A stretch of DNA of 64,000 nt. It comes from Kocuria sp. cx-455 (GTDB lineage: Bacteria > Actinomycetota > Actinomycetes > Actinomycetales > Micrococcaceae). Shown here in pieces: positions 39,283-50,218 of the stretch. Location: assembly GCF_014698015.1 (NCBI RefSeq), contig NZ_JACXBS010000002.1, positions 620,001-684,000 of the forward strand, given 5' to 3'. The notes under the pieces are model-generated. The model ran no database searches. It was not told the origin of the DNA and worked only from the letters and a program-made list of their open reading frames with translations. Within the stretch, counting starts at the first letter, position 1, and each line of letters begins with the position of its first letter. A program made the position numbers and the translations under genes.

Positions 39283-40389
39283 TTAGCGGGCGTTGTCCAG
39301 GGCGGTACGCACCGTTTCCAGCAGTTCGTCCCAGGACGCGACGAACTTGTCCAAGCCCTCGGTTTCGAGCTGGTCGACCACGTCCTGATAGGAGACACCC
39401 TGCTCGGCAATCGCATCCAGAATCTCGTTGGACTCCCGGTAGGTGCCGGTAATCGTGTCCCCGGTGACCTCACCGTGGTCGTAGGTGGCGTCCAAGGTCT
39501 TCTCGGGCATGGTGTTGACCGTGTGAGGAGCCGCCAGTTCGGTGACGTACAGGGTGTCCGGGAGGGACGGGTCCTTGACACCGGTGGAGGCCCACAATGG
39601 GCGCTGCGCGTTGGCGCCGGCCGATTCCAGTCGGCGCCAGCGTTCGGTGGAGAACTGTTCCTGGTAGATCTGGTACGCCAGCCGTGCGTTGGCCAGACCC
39701 GCCTTGCCCTTGAGCGCCTTGGCCTCGTCCGTGCCCACCGCGTCCAATCGCTTGTCGATCTCGGTGTCCACGCGGGAGACGAAGAACGACGCCACGGAGT
39801 GGATGGTGGACAGATCCTTGCCGTTCTCCAGGGCCTCCTCGAGACCCACCATGAAGGCGTTGATTACCGCGCGGTAGCGTTCGAGCGAGAAGATCAGGGT
39901 CACATTGACCGAAATGCCTTCCGCGATCGTTGCGCTGATGGAGGGCAGCCCGGCTTCGGTGGCCGGGATCTTGATGAGGGCGTTGGGGCGGTCAATGGTC
40001 TGGGAGAGCCGCTGCGCCATGGTAGAGGTGGCGTCGGCATCCTGTGCCAGGCGGGGGTCGACCTCGATCGACACCCGCCCGTCGACTCCCTGGGTGGCCT
40101 CGGCGACGGGCGCGAACACGTCGCACGCGTCGCGGACGTCGTCGGTGGTGATCGCGAGGACGGCCTCGTCCACGTCCGCGCCGGAGCGGGCGAGTTCGGA
40201 GACCTGTTCCGCGTAGGACTCACCGTTGGCCAGGGCCGCAGCGAAAATAGTGGGGTTGGTCGTAACGCCCACGACATTCTTGGTGTCGATCAGTTCCTGC
40301 AGGTTACCGCTGGTCAAACGTTCGCGGGACAAATCGTCGAGCCAGATGGAAACGCCCGCGTCGGACAGCTTCTTGGTGGGAGTGCTCAC
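39283..40389 (-). CDS. tal: Transaldolase
   Basis: 368 residues. It transfers a dihydroxyacetone unit between sugar phosphates. [12 protein letters not shown] and GVTTNPTIF mark the N-terminus, and the Schiff-base lysine lies in NALIKIPAT. The length matches actinobacterial TalB-like enzymes. GTG start at 40389; it lies 81 bases after tkt, on the same strand. Confidence 0.97.
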   Translation of the reverse strand: MSTPTKKLSDAGVSIWLDDLSRERLTSGNLQELIDTKNVVGVTTNPTIFAAALANGESYAEQVSELARSGADVDEAVLAITTDDVRDACDVFAPVAEATQGVDGRVSIEVDPRLAQDADATSTMAQRLSQTIDRPNALIKIPATEAGLPSISATIAEGISVNVTLIFSLERYRAVINAFMVGLEEALENGKDLSTIHSVASFFVSRVDTEIDKRLDAVGTDEAKALKGKAGLANARLAYQIYQEQFSTERWRRLESAGANAQRPLWASTGVKDPSLPDTLYVTELAAPHTVNTMPEKTLDATYDHGEVTGDTITGTYRESNEILDAIAEQGVSYQDVVDQLETEGLDKFVASWDELLETVRTALDNAR

Positions 40390-40470
40390 TGTGACTTCCT
40401 AACTTCGTGCCGGAAATTCTGTTGAGGCCGGGCGGGACGCAGCGTGCGCCCCGCCCGGCGATGGGGAGGA

Positions 40471-42582
40471 TCAGCGCGCGGCGGCGATGGACTCCTGAGC
40501 CTTGCTGACCACGTCCTCGGCGGTGATGCCGAATTCGCGGTACAGGGTCTTGTAGTCGGCCGATTCGCCGAAGTGTTCCAGGGACACGGCGCGGCCGGCG
40601 TCTCCCAGAATGTCGTTCCAGGACATCTTGACACCGGCCTCGACGGACACGCGGGCCTTGACACCCGAGGGGATCACCGATTCGCGGTAGTCCTCGTCCT
40701 GGGCGTCGAACCACTCGCGGCAGGGCATGGACACCACGCGGGCGGCAACGCCCTGCTCGGCAAGCTGCCGGCGAGCCGCCACGGCCAACTCCACCTCGGA
40801 GCCGGTCGCGATCAGAACGACGTCCGGTGTGGTGTCCGTGTCCGCGAGCACGTACGCGCCGCGGGCCACACCCTCCGCGGAGGCGAACTTCTCACCCTCG
40901 GCGTCCGGGTGCAGGTCCACGCGAGCGAACGTGGGCAGGTTCTGGCGGGTCAGCGCGATACCGGCCGGGCGGTCGTGGTGCTCGAGGATCGTGCGCCAGG
41001 CAACGGCGGTCTCGTTGGCATCGGCCGGGCGGACCACGTCCAGGCCGGGAATGGCGCGCAGGGAGGACAACTGTTCGACCGGTTGGTGGGTGGGCCCGTC
41101 CTCGCCCAGGCCGATGGAGTCGTGGGTCCACACGTAAATCGAGGGCACCCTCATGAGTGCACCGAGGCGCACCGCGGGGCGCTGGTAGTCCGAGAAGATC
41201 AGGAACGTGCCGGAGAACGCGCGGGTCTGCGTGCTCATGACAATGCCGTTGACGATGGCCGCCGCGGCATGCTCACGGATACCGAAGTGCAGCACCCGAC
41301 CGTAGGGTGAACCGTCCCACATGTCCGTGGAGCGCTTGGCCGGGATGAAGGATTTGGCGTTGTCGATCGTGGTGTTGTTGGAGCCGGCGAGGTCCGCGGA
41401 GCCGCCCCACAATTCGGGGAACGTGTCCGCAATTGCGTTGATGACCTGACCGGAGGCCTTACGGGTGGCGACCTCCTTGCCGGCCTCGAACGTGGGGAAG
41501 GCCGCCTGGTAATTTTCGGGCAGCTTCTCGTCACGAATCCGGTCGTACAGGGCGGCCTTGTCCGGGTTGGCCTCGCGCCACGCGGCGAAGGACTTCTCCC
41601 ATTCGGCGCGCTCCTGCTTGCCGCGCTCACCTACGGCGCGCACGTGCTCCAGGATTTCGGGTTCGATCACGAACGACTCGTTCTTGTCGAAGCCGAGGAG
41701 CTCCTTGGTCGCGGCGACCTCGTCCTCGCCCAGCGCGGAACCGTGCGCGGCACCGGTGTTCTGCTTGGTGGGGGCGGGCCAGCCGATGATGGTGTTCAGG
41801 GCAATGATGGAGGGCTTGTCCGTGACCTTGGTGGCGGAGACGATCGCGTTGTACAGCGCGTCCAGGTCCTCCTTGTACTCGCCACCCTGGCGCCAGTCGA
41901 CGCGGGCGACATCCCAGCCGTAGGCCTCGTAACGGCCCAGAACGTCCTCGTTGAACGCCACATTGGTGTCGTCCTCGATGGAGATGTTGTTGTCGTCGTA
42001 GATCACCACCAGGTTGCCCAGTTCCTGGGTGCCCGCCAGCGACGAGGCCTCGGAGGTGATGCCTTCCTGAAGGTCACCGTCGGAGGCGATCACAAAGACG
42101 TTGTGGTCGAACGGTGAGGTGCCGGCAGCGGCGTCGGCGTCGAAGAGCCCGCGGGTGTAGCGCTGGCCGTAGGCGAAGCCCACCGAGGACGCCAGGCCCT
42201 GACCGAGCGGGCCGGTGGTGATCTCCACGCCGGTGGTGTGGCGGTACTCGGGGTGGCCGGGGACCTTGGAGCCCCACGTGCGGAGGGACTTCAGGTCGTC
42301 CATTTCCAGGCCGTAACCGGAGAAGAACAACTGCAGGTACAGCGTGAGCGACGTGTGGCCGGGGGAGAGGATGAATCGGTCGCGGCCGGTCCAGCGGTCA
42401 TCACTGGGATCGTGACGCATGATCTTCTGGAACAGCATGTACGCAACGGGCGCCAGGGACATGGCGGTGCCGGGGTGACCGTTGCCCACCTTCTGTACGG
42501 CGTCGGCGGCGAGCACGCGCGCGGTATCCACGGCACGAGCGTCCTGTTCGGTCCAGTTCAGCGGTTGCTCAAGGTTCGGCAC
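40471..42582 (-). CDS. tkt: Transketolase
   Basis: 703 residues. The thiamine diphosphate enzyme links glycolysis with the pentose phosphate pathway. NGHPGTAMSLAPV, the cofactor motif SDGDLQEGITSEASSLAG, the pyrimidine domain with GIREHAAAAIVNGI, and the phosphate-binding HDSIGLGEDGPTHQPVE are all visible. The GTG at 42582 has AAAGGGA nine bases upstream. First gene of the minus-strand set tkt-tal-pgi-zwf-opcA-pgl. Confidence 0.97.
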   Translation of the reverse strand: MPNLEQPLNWTEQDARAVDTARVLAADAVQKVGNGHPGTAMSLAPVAYMLFQKIMRHDPSDDRWTGRDRFILSPGHTSLTLYLQLFFSGYGLEMDDLKSLRTWGSKVPGHPEYRHTTGVEITTGPLGQGLASSVGFAYGQRYTRGLFDADAAAGTSPFDHNVFVIASDGDLQEGITSEASSLAGTQELGNLVVIYDDNNISIEDDTNVAFNEDVLGRYEAYGWDVARVDWRQGGEYKEDLDALYNAIVSATKVTDKPSIIALNTIIGWPAPTKQNTGAAHGSALGEDEVAATKELLGFDKNESFVIEPEILEHVRAVGERGKQERAEWEKSFAAWREANPDKAALYDRIRDEKLPENYQAAFPTFEAGKEVATRKASGQVINAIADTFPELWGGSADLAGSNNTTIDNAKSFIPAKRSTDMWDGSPYGRVLHFGIREHAAAAIVNGIVMSTQTRAFSGTFLIFSDYQRPAVRLGALMRVPSIYVWTHDSIGLGEDGPTHQPVEQLSSLRAIPGLDVVRPADANETAVAWRTILEHHDRPAGIALTRQNLPTFARVDLHPDAEGEKFASAEGVARGAYVLADTDTTPDVVLIATGSEVELAVAARRQLAEQGVAARVVSMPCREWFDAQDEDYRESVIPSGVKARVSVEAGVKMSWNDILGDAGRAVSLEHFGESADYKTLYREFGITAEDVVSKAQESIAAAR

Positions 42583-42880
42583 GGTAGCTAGTCCCTTTCG
42601 TCGGTGGGGTACTCCACGGCGGCCCACGAGGTTCGACGACGCTGCGCCGGGTAGGCCACACGGGTTTCAGCATCAACCTTAGTCCCGCGGCCGAGGCAAC
42701 GTCAGTGTCTTGTGCTGTTGGTGAATCATGCGCCCGGACGTGCCACTCATCACCCGGAATTTACGCAGTGTGGCGGCTATACTGCTGTCTGGGTATAGGT
42801 ACGCGTCCGGAGGGCGGTACTTGCCCCGTGCGGCTCGGAACACCACGACGCCGGATTCGATTATTTGGAGCATTGATTCT

Positions 42881-43894
42881 GTGAACCCCCTTGATACCGC
42901 GGCACAGTCGGGTCGAAGTGCATCGCAGGCCTCTCGCGGCCACGGTGTCACCGGCTCTTCCATCGGCTCGGTAGCGCCGGTGGGTTACGAGGGGCCCATG
43001 ACGGCGGGGCGCAAGATCAAGGCGTACGTGGCGCTCACCAAGCCCCGCATCATTGAACTTCTGCTGGTGGCCACCGTTCCGACCATGATTTTCGCCCAGC
43101 AGGGCATGCCCAATTTCTGGCTCATCCTGAACACCTTGATCGGCGGCAGTTTGGCAGCCGGTGCCGCGGGTGCGTTCAACTGCTATATCGACCGCAACGA
43201 AGACCGTCTGATGAAGCGCACAGCGCGTCGTCCGTTGGTCACCGGCGAAGTGGGTGACCGGGAGGCCCTGATCTTCGCGTGGGTGCTTTCCGCGGTGGCC
43301 GTGGCCTGGTTGACCTTGGGGGTCAGCGTGCTGTGCGGCGTGCTCGGTGTGGTGGCCATTGCCCTGTACGCCGTGTTCTACTCCATTATTTTGAAGCGCC
43401 GCACCGCGCAGAACATTGTGTGGGGCGGCATTGCCGGCTGCATGCCCGTCCTGATCGGCTGGGCCGCCGTGCGCGGCACCATCGAGTGGCCGGCGCTGGT
43501 GTTATTCATGTTCATCTTCCTGTGGACCCCGCCTCACTACTGGCCGCTGTCCATGAAGTACGCGGAGGACTATTCCCGCGCCGGCGTCCCCATGCTGGGC
43601 GCCGTGGACACCGCCCGCTCCGTGGGAGCCCAGGTGGTGCTCTACGCGTGGGCCACCGTGATCTGCTCCCTGCTGCTGGTTCCGGTGGGCGGTGCGGGCT
43701 GGGTGTACGCGCTCATTGCTCTGGCGTCCGGCGGCTGGTTCCTGTACCACTGCCACACCCTGCATTCCATGGCACAGTCCGGGAAGCCCACGCTCAAGCA
43801 GGCGATGCTCGTGTTCCACGGTTCCATTGCCTACATCACCTTCGTGTTCGTGGGTGTGGCCCTGGACCCGTTCATCGGCGGACCGATTTTCTGA
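42881..43894 (+). CDS. ctaB: Protoheme IX farnesyltransferase (heme O synthase)
   Basis: 337 residues of the UbiA prenyltransferase family. It adds a farnesyl group to heme B for aa3/bo3 oxidases. The metal-binding motif [20 protein letters not shown] and [19 protein letters not shown] are characteristic; about eight or nine helices follow. GTG 42881 is chosen, with TTTGGAG 10 bases upstream; it gives a polar N-terminus of 35-40 residues. ctaB divergent from tkt is conserved in actinobacteria. The 298-base gap to tkt contains a TATACT (42778-42783) that could be its -10 box, with no clear -35. Confidence 0.95.
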   Translation: MNPLDTAAQSGRSASQASRGHGVTGSSIGSVAPVGYEGPMTAGRKIKAYVALTKPRIIELLLVATVPTMIFAQQGMPNFWLILNTLIGGSLAAGAAGAFNCYIDRNEDRLMKRTARRPLVTGEVGDREALIFAWVLSAVAVAWLTLGVSVLCGVLGVVAIALYAVFYSIILKRRTAQNIVWGGIAGCMPVLIGWAAVRGTIEWPALVLFMFIFLWTPPHYWPLSMKYAEDYSRAGVPMLGAVDTARSVGAQVVLYAWATVICSLLLVPVGGAGWVYALIALASGGWFLYHCHTLHSMAQSGKPTLKQAMLVFHGSIAYITFVFVGVALDPFIGGPIF

Positions 43895-43961
43895 TCCGGT
43901 TCCGAGCGTGCCTCACTCGTGGCACCCCTGACGCGCGGTGACTCCCGCCGTGCCCACGGAT

Positions 43962-43989
43962 TCGTGTAAGGCTCACCTAAACTAGGCTC
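43962..43989 (+). promoter_or_regulatory. DtxR/IdeR-like iron box overlapping a leaderless -10
   Basis: TCGTGTAAGGCTCACCTAA (43962-43980) matches 15 of 19 positions of the actinobacterial iron box TTAGGTTAGGCTCACCTAA, the last 12 exactly. TAAACT (43978-43983) overlaps its end and lies 7 bases before the ATG at 43990, so transcription would begin at or beside the start codon. Iron-bound DtxR/IdeR would block it. Confidence 0.55.
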
Positions 43990-44904
43990 ATGCAGTCCAT
44001 GACTTTCTCCGGTGTCATCGCCTACCCCATAACGCCCTTCTTGCCGGGCGGAGGGTTGGACCTGGAGTCCTTGGAACTGAACGTGGCCAAGCTGGCACGC
44101 AGCGGAGTGGACGGCGTGGTCGTTCTGGGAACCTCCGGCAGCTTCGCGTATCTGAGCGCCGAGGAACGTGCCCGCGTGGTCAAGGTGGCCGTGAACGCGG
44201 CGTCGGGGTCGGAAACCCCCGTGGGCGTGGGTATTTCTGCAATGACCACCCGAGAGGTCATGACCATGGCCTACGCGGCCGAGAATAACGGTGCGGACGG
44301 GCTGGTTCTGAATCCGCTCAGCTACATCCCGCTGGTCTCGCAGGAGATCGCCGACCAGGTGGAGACCGTGGCGTCATCGCTGGCGCTGCCGCTGTGTTTG
44401 TACAACAACCCGGAAACCACGGGCTTCAATTACCCCGTGGAACTTGCCGCGGAACTGTCCTGGTTGGACAACGTGGTGGCCTTCAAGGACACCGTGTCAT
44501 CCGGCAAGCTCTTCCATTCGCGTCAGCTGCTCTACGCCCAGCGCGCGGATCCGAGTACCGTGCACGGAATCAGCGGGGATCAGATCATTGTGGCCGATTA
44601 CCCCATGGCCCCATGGCACACCGGTATGGCGGCCCTGCTGGCTCCCGAATTCGTGGCCTTCCACCGAGCGGTCATCGATCACCGCGACAGCGACGCGGCC
44701 CTGTGGAGCGCCACCCTGGCGCCGCTCATGCACCTCATGGCGCAGGAGAGACCGCTGTCAGTGCTTTACGCTTTGGCCGAGGTGTGCGGGGTGCGCACGG
44801 GAGCTCCGCGCCGGCCCTTGTTGCCGATTCCCTCCCGCAGTAAGCAAGTGCTCGCGGACGCCGTGGCGCAATTGCGCGCCACCCGCCCGCGCATCGCGCA
44901 CTGA
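43990..44904 (+). CDS. DapA-family aldolase/lyase (dihydrodipicolinate synthase-like)
   Basis: 304 residues of the DHDPS/N-acetylneuraminate lyase family. VLGTSGSFAYLSAEER is the substrate-carboxylate motif, LYNNPETTGF has the catalytic Tyr, and VVAFKDTVS the Schiff-base Lys. Family members condense or cleave pyruvate-containing substrates. It is not clearly the lysine enzyme: the usual GTTGE of DapA reads GTSGS here, so another pyruvate aldol reaction is likely. The gene appears leaderless behind an iron-box-like site and is convergent with ctaA (1 base between stops). Confidence 0.85.
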   Translation: MQSMTFSGVIAYPITPFLPGGGLDLESLELNVAKLARSGVDGVVVLGTSGSFAYLSAEERARVVKVAVNAASGSETPVGVGISAMTTREVMTMAYAAENNGADGLVLNPLSYIPLVSQEIADQVETVASSLALPLCLYNNPETTGFNYPVELAAELSWLDNVVAFKDTVSSGKLFHSRQLLYAQRADPSTVHGISGDQIIVADYPMAPWHTGMAALLAPEFVAFHRAVIDHRDSDAALWSATLAPLMHLMAQERPLSVLYALAEVCGVRTGAPRRPLLPIPSRSKQVLADAVAQLRATRPRIAH

Positions 44905-44905
44905 C

Positions 44906-45919
44906 TCAGAGGACCGGCTCGGTAACGTCGCTGTCGCGGGCCAGGGCGCGATCGGCGTGGGCCTCGGTGGGATCCTTGGTGATCTGGAAACTGATGGAGC
45001 ACACGCGGGTTGCGGTCCAGATCATGAGGGCCGAGAGCACCATGTGGATGGCCACGGCCAGGACCGGGACGTTGTTGAGGTATTGGTAGTAACCGACCAG
45101 GGCCTGCATCGCCAGAATGCCGGCGAAAAGCATGTAGGCGCGCACAAGCACCCTGGGCCAGTTCTGCTTCTTGCTCAGCAGCAGCGCAATGATCACCACT
45201 GCCACGATCAGGTACACCGGCACCACGTGGGTAAACGTGATCAAGCGGGGCTCGAAGGCGAGACGAGCGGAGTCCTCGTCGCCGGCGTGAGGACCCGTTC
45301 CGGTCACGAGGGTGCCCACATAGAGGATCATCGCGGACAGAACGCCCACGGCCGTGGCGAAGAGCCGAACCGGTACTTCGCGACCGGGGAGCTGACCGGG
45401 TCGCTGAGCGTACGCCACGGTGGCCAGGCCGGCACGGCGGGTGTCCAGAACGAGCAGTGTGGACAACATGATCATGGTGGCCGAGACCAGGTAGTGGGCA
45501 CCCACCACCAGCGGGTGCAGCTGCACCAGCACGGTGATGCCACCGATCAGTGCCTGCACGGGGATGCCGAGACCCAGGAGCAGGGCGAACAAAAACATGC
45601 GGGGGAACTGGTGGCGCAACCGAAGGACCGCCAGGAACGTCAGAACGGCAACCACCGTGAGCACGAACGTCAGCAGGCGGTTGCCGAACTCGATGAGTCC
45701 GTGGATTCCCATTTCCGCGGTGTTGGTCCACGACTCGTCGGTGCACCGCGGCCAGGTGGGGCAGCCCAGGCCGGAACCGGTCAGACGGACCAGGCCGCCG
45801 GTAAGGATCAGGAGACTGTTGGCCACCAGTGAGGCGATGGCCATGGCGCGGACCCAGGGGGTCACGGTGGCGGGCCACCAAAAGTTATCGGTGACGGATG
45901 GGGACACGGTGGCAGACAT
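44906..45919 (-). CDS. ctaA: Heme A synthase (COX15/CtaA)
   Basis: 337 residues, eight membrane helices. It oxidises heme O to heme A. TGGLVRLTGSGLGCPTWPRC is the family signature with a cysteine; IHGLIEFGNRLL and the later histidines (LHPLVVGAHYLVS, ITFTHVVPVYL, AIHMVLSALM) include heme ligands. ATG 45919. It is downstream of an ABC-type exporter on the same strand and close to ctaB, an arrangement conserved in actinobacteria. Confidence 0.95.
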   Translation of the reverse strand: MSATVSPSVTDNFWWPATVTPWVRAMAIASLVANSLLILTGGLVRLTGSGLGCPTWPRCTDESWTNTAEMGIHGLIEFGNRLLTFVLTVVAVLTFLAVLRLRHQFPRMFLFALLLGLGIPVQALIGGITVLVQLHPLVVGAHYLVSATMIMLSTLLVLDTRRAGLATVAYAQRPGQLPGREVPVRLFATAVGVLSAMILYVGTLVTGTGPHAGDEDSARLAFEPRLITFTHVVPVYLIVAVVIIALLLSKKQNWPRVLVRAYMLFAGILAMQALVGYYQYLNNVPVLAVAIHMVLSALMIWTATRVCSISFQITKDPTEAHADRALARDSDVTEPVL

Positions 45920-45997
45920 GGCGTTGCTTCCAGATGCTGATGAATGAGGTAGGGAAAGTGTATCGGCCCGGCCGGGGAATCGGCTCCACGGGTGAGC

Positions 45998-46780
45998 CTA
46001 GACCCACTTGAACCATTTAACGGTCGCCGCCCAGCTGAGAACGGCCCAGGCAGCGAGAACGAGCGCGGGGACCACGGCGAACCGACCGGCCAGGAAGCAG
46101 CTGCGGAGCAGCTCGCCGGCCGCCGCCGAGGGCAAGAGGTCGACCAGCCATGAAATCCACCCCGGCAGCGCCGAGGTGGGGAACAGCACGCCCCCACCCG
46201 CGGCCAGTGCGACCCACACGAGATTGAGGATCGCCAACGTGGCTTCGGCTCGGAGGGTGCCGGCAATGAGCATGCCCACGCCCGTGAAGGCCACGGCCAC
46301 GAGCAGGAGCAGGGGCAGGGACGCAAGAACGGCCAGCGGCTCCGGCCGCCATCCCATCAGCACCGCCGTAGCGCTGATCAGGATGTACTGCAGCACCAGG
46401 ACGGCCACGATGGCCAGCAACTTCCCGGCGATCAGGCCGCCGCGGCCCAGGGGAGTGGTGGAGAGGTACCGCAGCACCCCGTAGCGGCGGTCGAAACCTG
46501 TCTGAATGCCCTGTCCGGAAAAGGCGCTCGAGATCACGCACAGCACGAGCACGCCGGGGACGGCCACGTCGAGGCGGGTGGCGCCGTCGGGCCGGAACGA
46601 ATCGAGCAGGTCGGTGACGGTGAGACCCACCAGGGCGAGGATCGGCAGAATGATCAGCAGCAGGAATTGCTCGCCGTTACGCACCATGGTGATGGTTTCG
46701 TACCGGGACTGCGCCAGCACTCGCGCCGGAAGGCTCGCGGCGCGGGGTTGCTGCCCATCGACGGTCATGAGATCGCTCAT
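45998..46780 (-). CDS. ABC-2 type transporter permease
   Basis: 260 residues with six membrane helices. The central region GQGIQTGFDRRYGVLRYLSTTPLGR fits ABC-2 exporters of the DrrB/NodJ type. It overlaps the ATPase gene by 4 bases. A similar ABC pair lies beside ctaA and sufR in M. tuberculosis (Rv1456c-Rv1458c). The substrate is unknown; the neighbourhood suggests heme, oxidase assembly or Fe-S functions, by inference only. Confidence 0.9.
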   Translation of the reverse strand: MSDLMTVDGQQPRAASLPARVLAQSRYETITMVRNGEQFLLLIILPILALVGLTVTDLLDSFRPDGATRLDVAVPGVLVLCVISSAFSGQGIQTGFDRRYGVLRYLSTTPLGRGGLIAGKLLAIVAVLVLQYILISATAVLMGWRPEPLAVLASLPLLLLVAVAFTGVGMLIAGTLRAEATLAILNLVWVALAAGGGVLFPTSALPGWISWLVDLLPSAAAGELLRSCFLAGRFAVVPALVLAAWAVLSWAATVKWFKWV

Positions 46781-47781
46781 CGGGGATCACTTCCTGAAAC
46801 TTCCAAGAACACGTCCTCCAGGGATCGAGGTTGCACACTGAGCGCCTCGGGCACGCCGTCATTGCGGGTCGCCCACTGGGTGATCTCGCGGATGAGAGGT
46901 GCCGTGAGCTCTCCGGTGAGCGTCACCGTGCGGTCCTTCACGGTCCACGCGATCTCTCGGAAGGGTTCGGTGTGCCAGGGTGGCGCCTCGCGCAGATCGA
47001 CCGCCCGGCTCTCGGGCAAGGTCACGGACATCACCACGGGGGCGTGCTGCTCCGCGCTCACAAGATCCGCAACCGTGCCCTGGGCGGCCACGGAACCGTG
47101 GTGCACGATGTAGACGTAGTCGGCCAACCGGGCGGCGTCGTCCATGAGATGGGTGGTGAGAATGATGCAGGTGCCCGCGTCGCGCAACCGGGCAATCAGG
47201 TCGAAAACAATGTGTCGTGATTGGGGATCCAACCCGGCGGACGGTTCATCCAGGAACAAGACCTCCGGCCGACCAATGAGCGCCGCGGCCAGACCCACTC
47301 GCTGGCGCTGACCGCCGGACAACCGTCGAATGGACGTGGTGGCGAACGGTTCGATGCCGAGCAGATCAACGAGTTCCGTGACCGGGCGGGGATCCTTGTA
47401 CAACCGACTCACGTGGCGAAGCAGCTCCATGGGCCGCATGGCCTGGGGGAGACCGCCGTCCTGAAGCATGACTCCAACGCGGGCCCTGACCTCGGGCGAG
47501 GCCCGCCACGGGTCCTCGTTGAGCAGACGAACGGCGCCCGAGGTGGGGCGTAGCAAACCCTGCGCGCACTGCAATGTAGTGGTTTTGCCGGCGCCATTGG
47601 CTCCCAACAGGGCCGTCACCCGGCCGCGGTGGGCGGCCATGCTGAGCCCACGCACCGCGTGCACCCGAGCACCCCTGCGTTCAAACATCTTGGACAGGTC
47701 CGTGATGTGGAGAGCCGGAACCTCGGACCCGGCGTCGAAATCCGGAGCAGACTGTGTGGGAGCAGGGTGGTTCAGCACCAC
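46777..47781 (-). CDS. ABC transporter ATP-binding protein
   Basis: 334 residues. Walker A LLGANGAGKTTTL, signature RRLSGGQRQRVGLAAAL, Walker B VLFLDEPSAGLDP, and switch His (LTTHLMDDAARLAD) are complete. The C-terminal ~100 residues extend beyond the nucleotide-binding domain, typical of DrrA-like exporters. It partners the adjacent permease. The 199-base gap to the divergent sufR must hold promoters for both directions. Confidence 0.93.
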   Translation of the reverse strand: MVLNHPAPTQSAPDFDAGSEVPALHITDLSKMFERRGARVHAVRGLSMAAHRGRVTALLGANGAGKTTTLQCAQGLLRPTSGAVRLLNEDPWRASPEVRARVGVMLQDGGLPQAMRPMELLRHVSRLYKDPRPVTELVDLLGIEPFATTSIRRLSGGQRQRVGLAAALIGRPEVLFLDEPSAGLDPQSRHIVFDLIARLRDAGTCIILTTHLMDDAARLADYVYIVHHGSVAAQGTVADLVSAEQHAPVVMSVTLPESRAVDLREAPPWHTEPFREIAWTVKDRTVTLTGELTAPLIREITQWATRNDGVPEALSVQPRSLEDVFLEVSGSDPR

Positions 47782-47980
47782 GACAGTCTACGCGGAGACA
47801 CCTGGACCTCTCGTGTGAGGCGGATCCCACCGACAGAAGGTCACCCTTAGTGGAATGGGAATGGATTAGCGCATACCCTTGTTGTGTATTGCAGGTCCAC
47901 CGCGAAGTGGATCGTGACCGGAGGCCGATCAGCGAAATCCGGTCCGCAACGCAGGCAATCCAGAGGATGTCCCACACAGC

Positions 47981-48745
47981 ATGAGTTCCCAAGCTACGGA
48001 ACACGCCACTTCGGTGCGCGCAGACCACGACGAGACCACTCGTTCTCGGGTGCTGTCTCTGGTGCTTGCTCACGGCCCCGTCTCCGCGGCGCAGATCGCT
48101 AAGGACCTGGGTCTCACCCCGGCTGCCGTGCGCCGGCACCTGGACGCCCTCGAGGCCGAACAAATCATTGAAGTCTCTCTGGTCCGCAGCACCCAGGGGG
48201 GTGCGGGTCGCCCCGCGCGGCGCTACGTGGTGGCCGCGGAAGGTCACGACCTGCTCGGTAACGACTACCTCACCCTGGCCCGCAAGGCGATACACACCCT
48301 TGAAGCCGCAGGCGGAGAAGAGCTCGTTCACGACTTCGTGGCCGAACGCATCCAGGAGATGTCGGAAAGGTACCGTCCCGTGATCAACGCGGCCGGGCCC
48401 GACGTCGAAGATCGCCTCAATGCCTTGACCGCCGAGATGAGCCGCGACGGTTTTGCCGCTTCCCACACCGTGGTGACCCCCCGGGGCCCCAAGGGCGTGA
48501 GCATGCGTTCCGCCCAGCTGTGCCAGGGCCACTGCCCCGTGCGCGAGATTGCCACGGAATACCCCGATTTCTGCGAACTGGAAACATCCATGATCGCCCA
48601 GCTGTTGGGCGTGGACGTGCGCAGGCTGTCGACCATGGCCGCCGGCGCCCACGTTTGCACCACACACGTACCGTTGCAGCGCCGCTCAACGGCACCGACC
48701 ACCCAAACTAATCAACAACCGCACGACAAAGGAGGGTTGTCATGA
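47981..48745 (+). CDS. sufR: SufR, iron-sulfur sensing repressor of the suf operon
   Basis: 254 residues. A winged helix-turn-helix ([28 protein letters not shown], about 36-63) precedes a cysteine-rich C-terminal half with C181, C185, C198 and C226 (CX3CX12CX27C), the pattern of actinobacterial SufR that binds a cluster. The cluster-bound protein represses suf; loss of cluster under iron or oxidative stress relieves it. The stop overlaps the sufB ATG (ATGA). A strong AAAGGAGG lies inside its 3' end for sufB. Confidence 0.93.
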   Translation: MSSQATEHATSVRADHDETTRSRVLSLVLAHGPVSAAQIAKDLGLTPAAVRRHLDALEAEQIIEVSLVRSTQGGAGRPARRYVVAAEGHDLLGNDYLTLARKAIHTLEAAGGEELVHDFVAERIQEMSERYRPVINAAGPDVEDRLNALTAEMSRDGFAASHTVVTPRGPKGVSMRSAQLCQGHCPVREIATEYPDFCELETSMIAQLLGVDVRRLSTMAAGAHVCTTHVPLQRRSTAPTTQTNQQPHDKGGLS

Positions 48746-50217
48746 CTGAGCGCACCGTTCCCGCAGACACCGCGGGTAGCAAGCCAGAAGACACCGTGAT
48801 CTCCGAGATCCTGGAAATGAACCCGGAACTCGAGGGGATCGGCCAGTACCAGTACGGCTGGGCGGACAAGAACGACGCCGGCGCCTCGGCGCGTCGCGGC
48901 GTGGACGCCGATGTGGTCCGTGACATCTCGGACAAGAAGAGCGAACCCGAATGGATGCTCAACCTGCGGCTGAAGGGCTTGAAGTTCTTCGACCGCAAGC
49001 CCATGCCCACGTGGGGCGCGGACCTGTCCGGGATCGATTTCGACAACATCAAGTACTTCGTGCGTTCCACCGAGCAACAGGCCGGTTCGTGGGAGGAGCT
49101 GCCCGAGGACATCCGCAACACCTACGAACGCCTGGGCATCCCCGAGGCCGAGCGCAACCGCCTGGTTGCCGGTGTGGCCGCTCAGTACGAGTCCGAGGTG
49201 GTCTACCACCAGATCCGTGAAGACCTGGAGCGCCAGGGCGTAATCTTCATGGACACGGACACCGCCCTGAAGGAGCACCCCGAGTTCTTCGAGGAGTACT
49301 TCGGCACCGTGATCCCGGTGGGCGACAACAAGTTCGCCGCCCTGAACACGGCCGTGTGGTCCGGTGGTTCCTTCGTGTACGTGCCCAAGGGCGTCCACGT
49401 GGACATCCCCTTGCAGGCCTACTTCCGGATCAACACGGAGAACATGGGCCAGTTCGAGCGCACCTTGATCATTGCCGATGAGGACTCCTACGTTCACTAC
49501 ATTGAGGGCTGCACCGCGCCGATCTACAAGACCGACTCGCTGCACTCCGCCGTGGTGGAGATCATTTGCAAGAAGAACGCCCGCGTTCGGTACACGACCA
49601 TCCAGAACTGGTCCAACAACGTGTACAACCTGGTGACCAAGCGCGCCATTGCCCACGAGGGCGCCACCATGGAATGGGTTGACGGCAACATCGGGTCCAA
49701 GGTCACCCAGAAGTACCCTGCCGTGTACATGACCGGTGAGCACGCTCGCGGTGAGACCCTGTCCATTGCGTTCGCCGGCGAGGGCCAGCACCAGGACACC
49801 GGTTCCAAGATGGTGCACATTGCCCCGAACACCTCGTCCTCCATCGTCTCCAAGTCGGTGGCGCGTAACGGCGGCCGTTCCGCCTATCGAGGTCTGGTCC
49901 AGGTGCGTGAGGGCGCCAAGCACTCCAAGTCCAACGTGGTGTGTGACGCCCTGCTGGTGGACACGATTTCCCGTTCGGACACCTACCCGTACGTGGACAT
50001 CCGCGAGGACGACGTCACCATGGGCCACGAGGCCACGGTGTCCCGCGTCTCCGAGGAGCAGCTGTTCTACCTGATGCAGCGCGGTATGGCCGAAGAAGAG
50101 GCCATGGCCATGATCGTGCGCGGTTTCGTGGAGCCGATTGCCCGCGAACTGCCCATGGAGTACGCGCTTGAACTCAACCGCTTGATCGAATTGCAGATGG
50201 AAGGATCCGTTGGCTGA
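48742..50217 (+). CDS. sufB: Fe-S cluster assembly protein SufB
   Basis: 491 residues. SufB is the scaffold in the SufBCD complex. The conserved core [31 protein letters not shown], with C-terminal [25 protein letters not shown] and DEEQ-like segments, is typical. No intein is present, unlike SufB of M. tuberculosis (Rv1461). ATG 48742, seven bases after an excellent Shine-Dalgarno, coupled to sufR. Confidence 0.97.
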   Translation: MTERTVPADTAGSKPEDTVISEILEMNPELEGIGQYQYGWADKNDAGASARRGVDADVVRDISDKKSEPEWMLNLRLKGLKFFDRKPMPTWGADLSGIDFDNIKYFVRSTEQQAGSWEELPEDIRNTYERLGIPEAERNRLVAGVAAQYESEVVYHQIREDLERQGVIFMDTDTALKEHPEFFEEYFGTVIPVGDNKFAALNTAVWSGGSFVYVPKGVHVDIPLQAYFRINTENMGQFERTLIIADEDSYVHYIEGCTAPIYKTDSLHSAVVEIICKKNARVRYTTIQNWSNNVYNLVTKRAIAHEGATMEWVDGNIGSKVTQKYPAVYMTGEHARGETLSIAFAGEGQHQDTGSKMVHIAPNTSSSIVSKSVARNGGRSAYRGLVQVREGAKHSKSNVVCDALLVDTISRSDTYPYVDIREDDVTMGHEATVSRVSEEQLFYLMQRGMAEEEAMAMIVRGFVEPIARELPMEYALELNRLIELQMEGSVG

Positions 50218-50218
50218 T

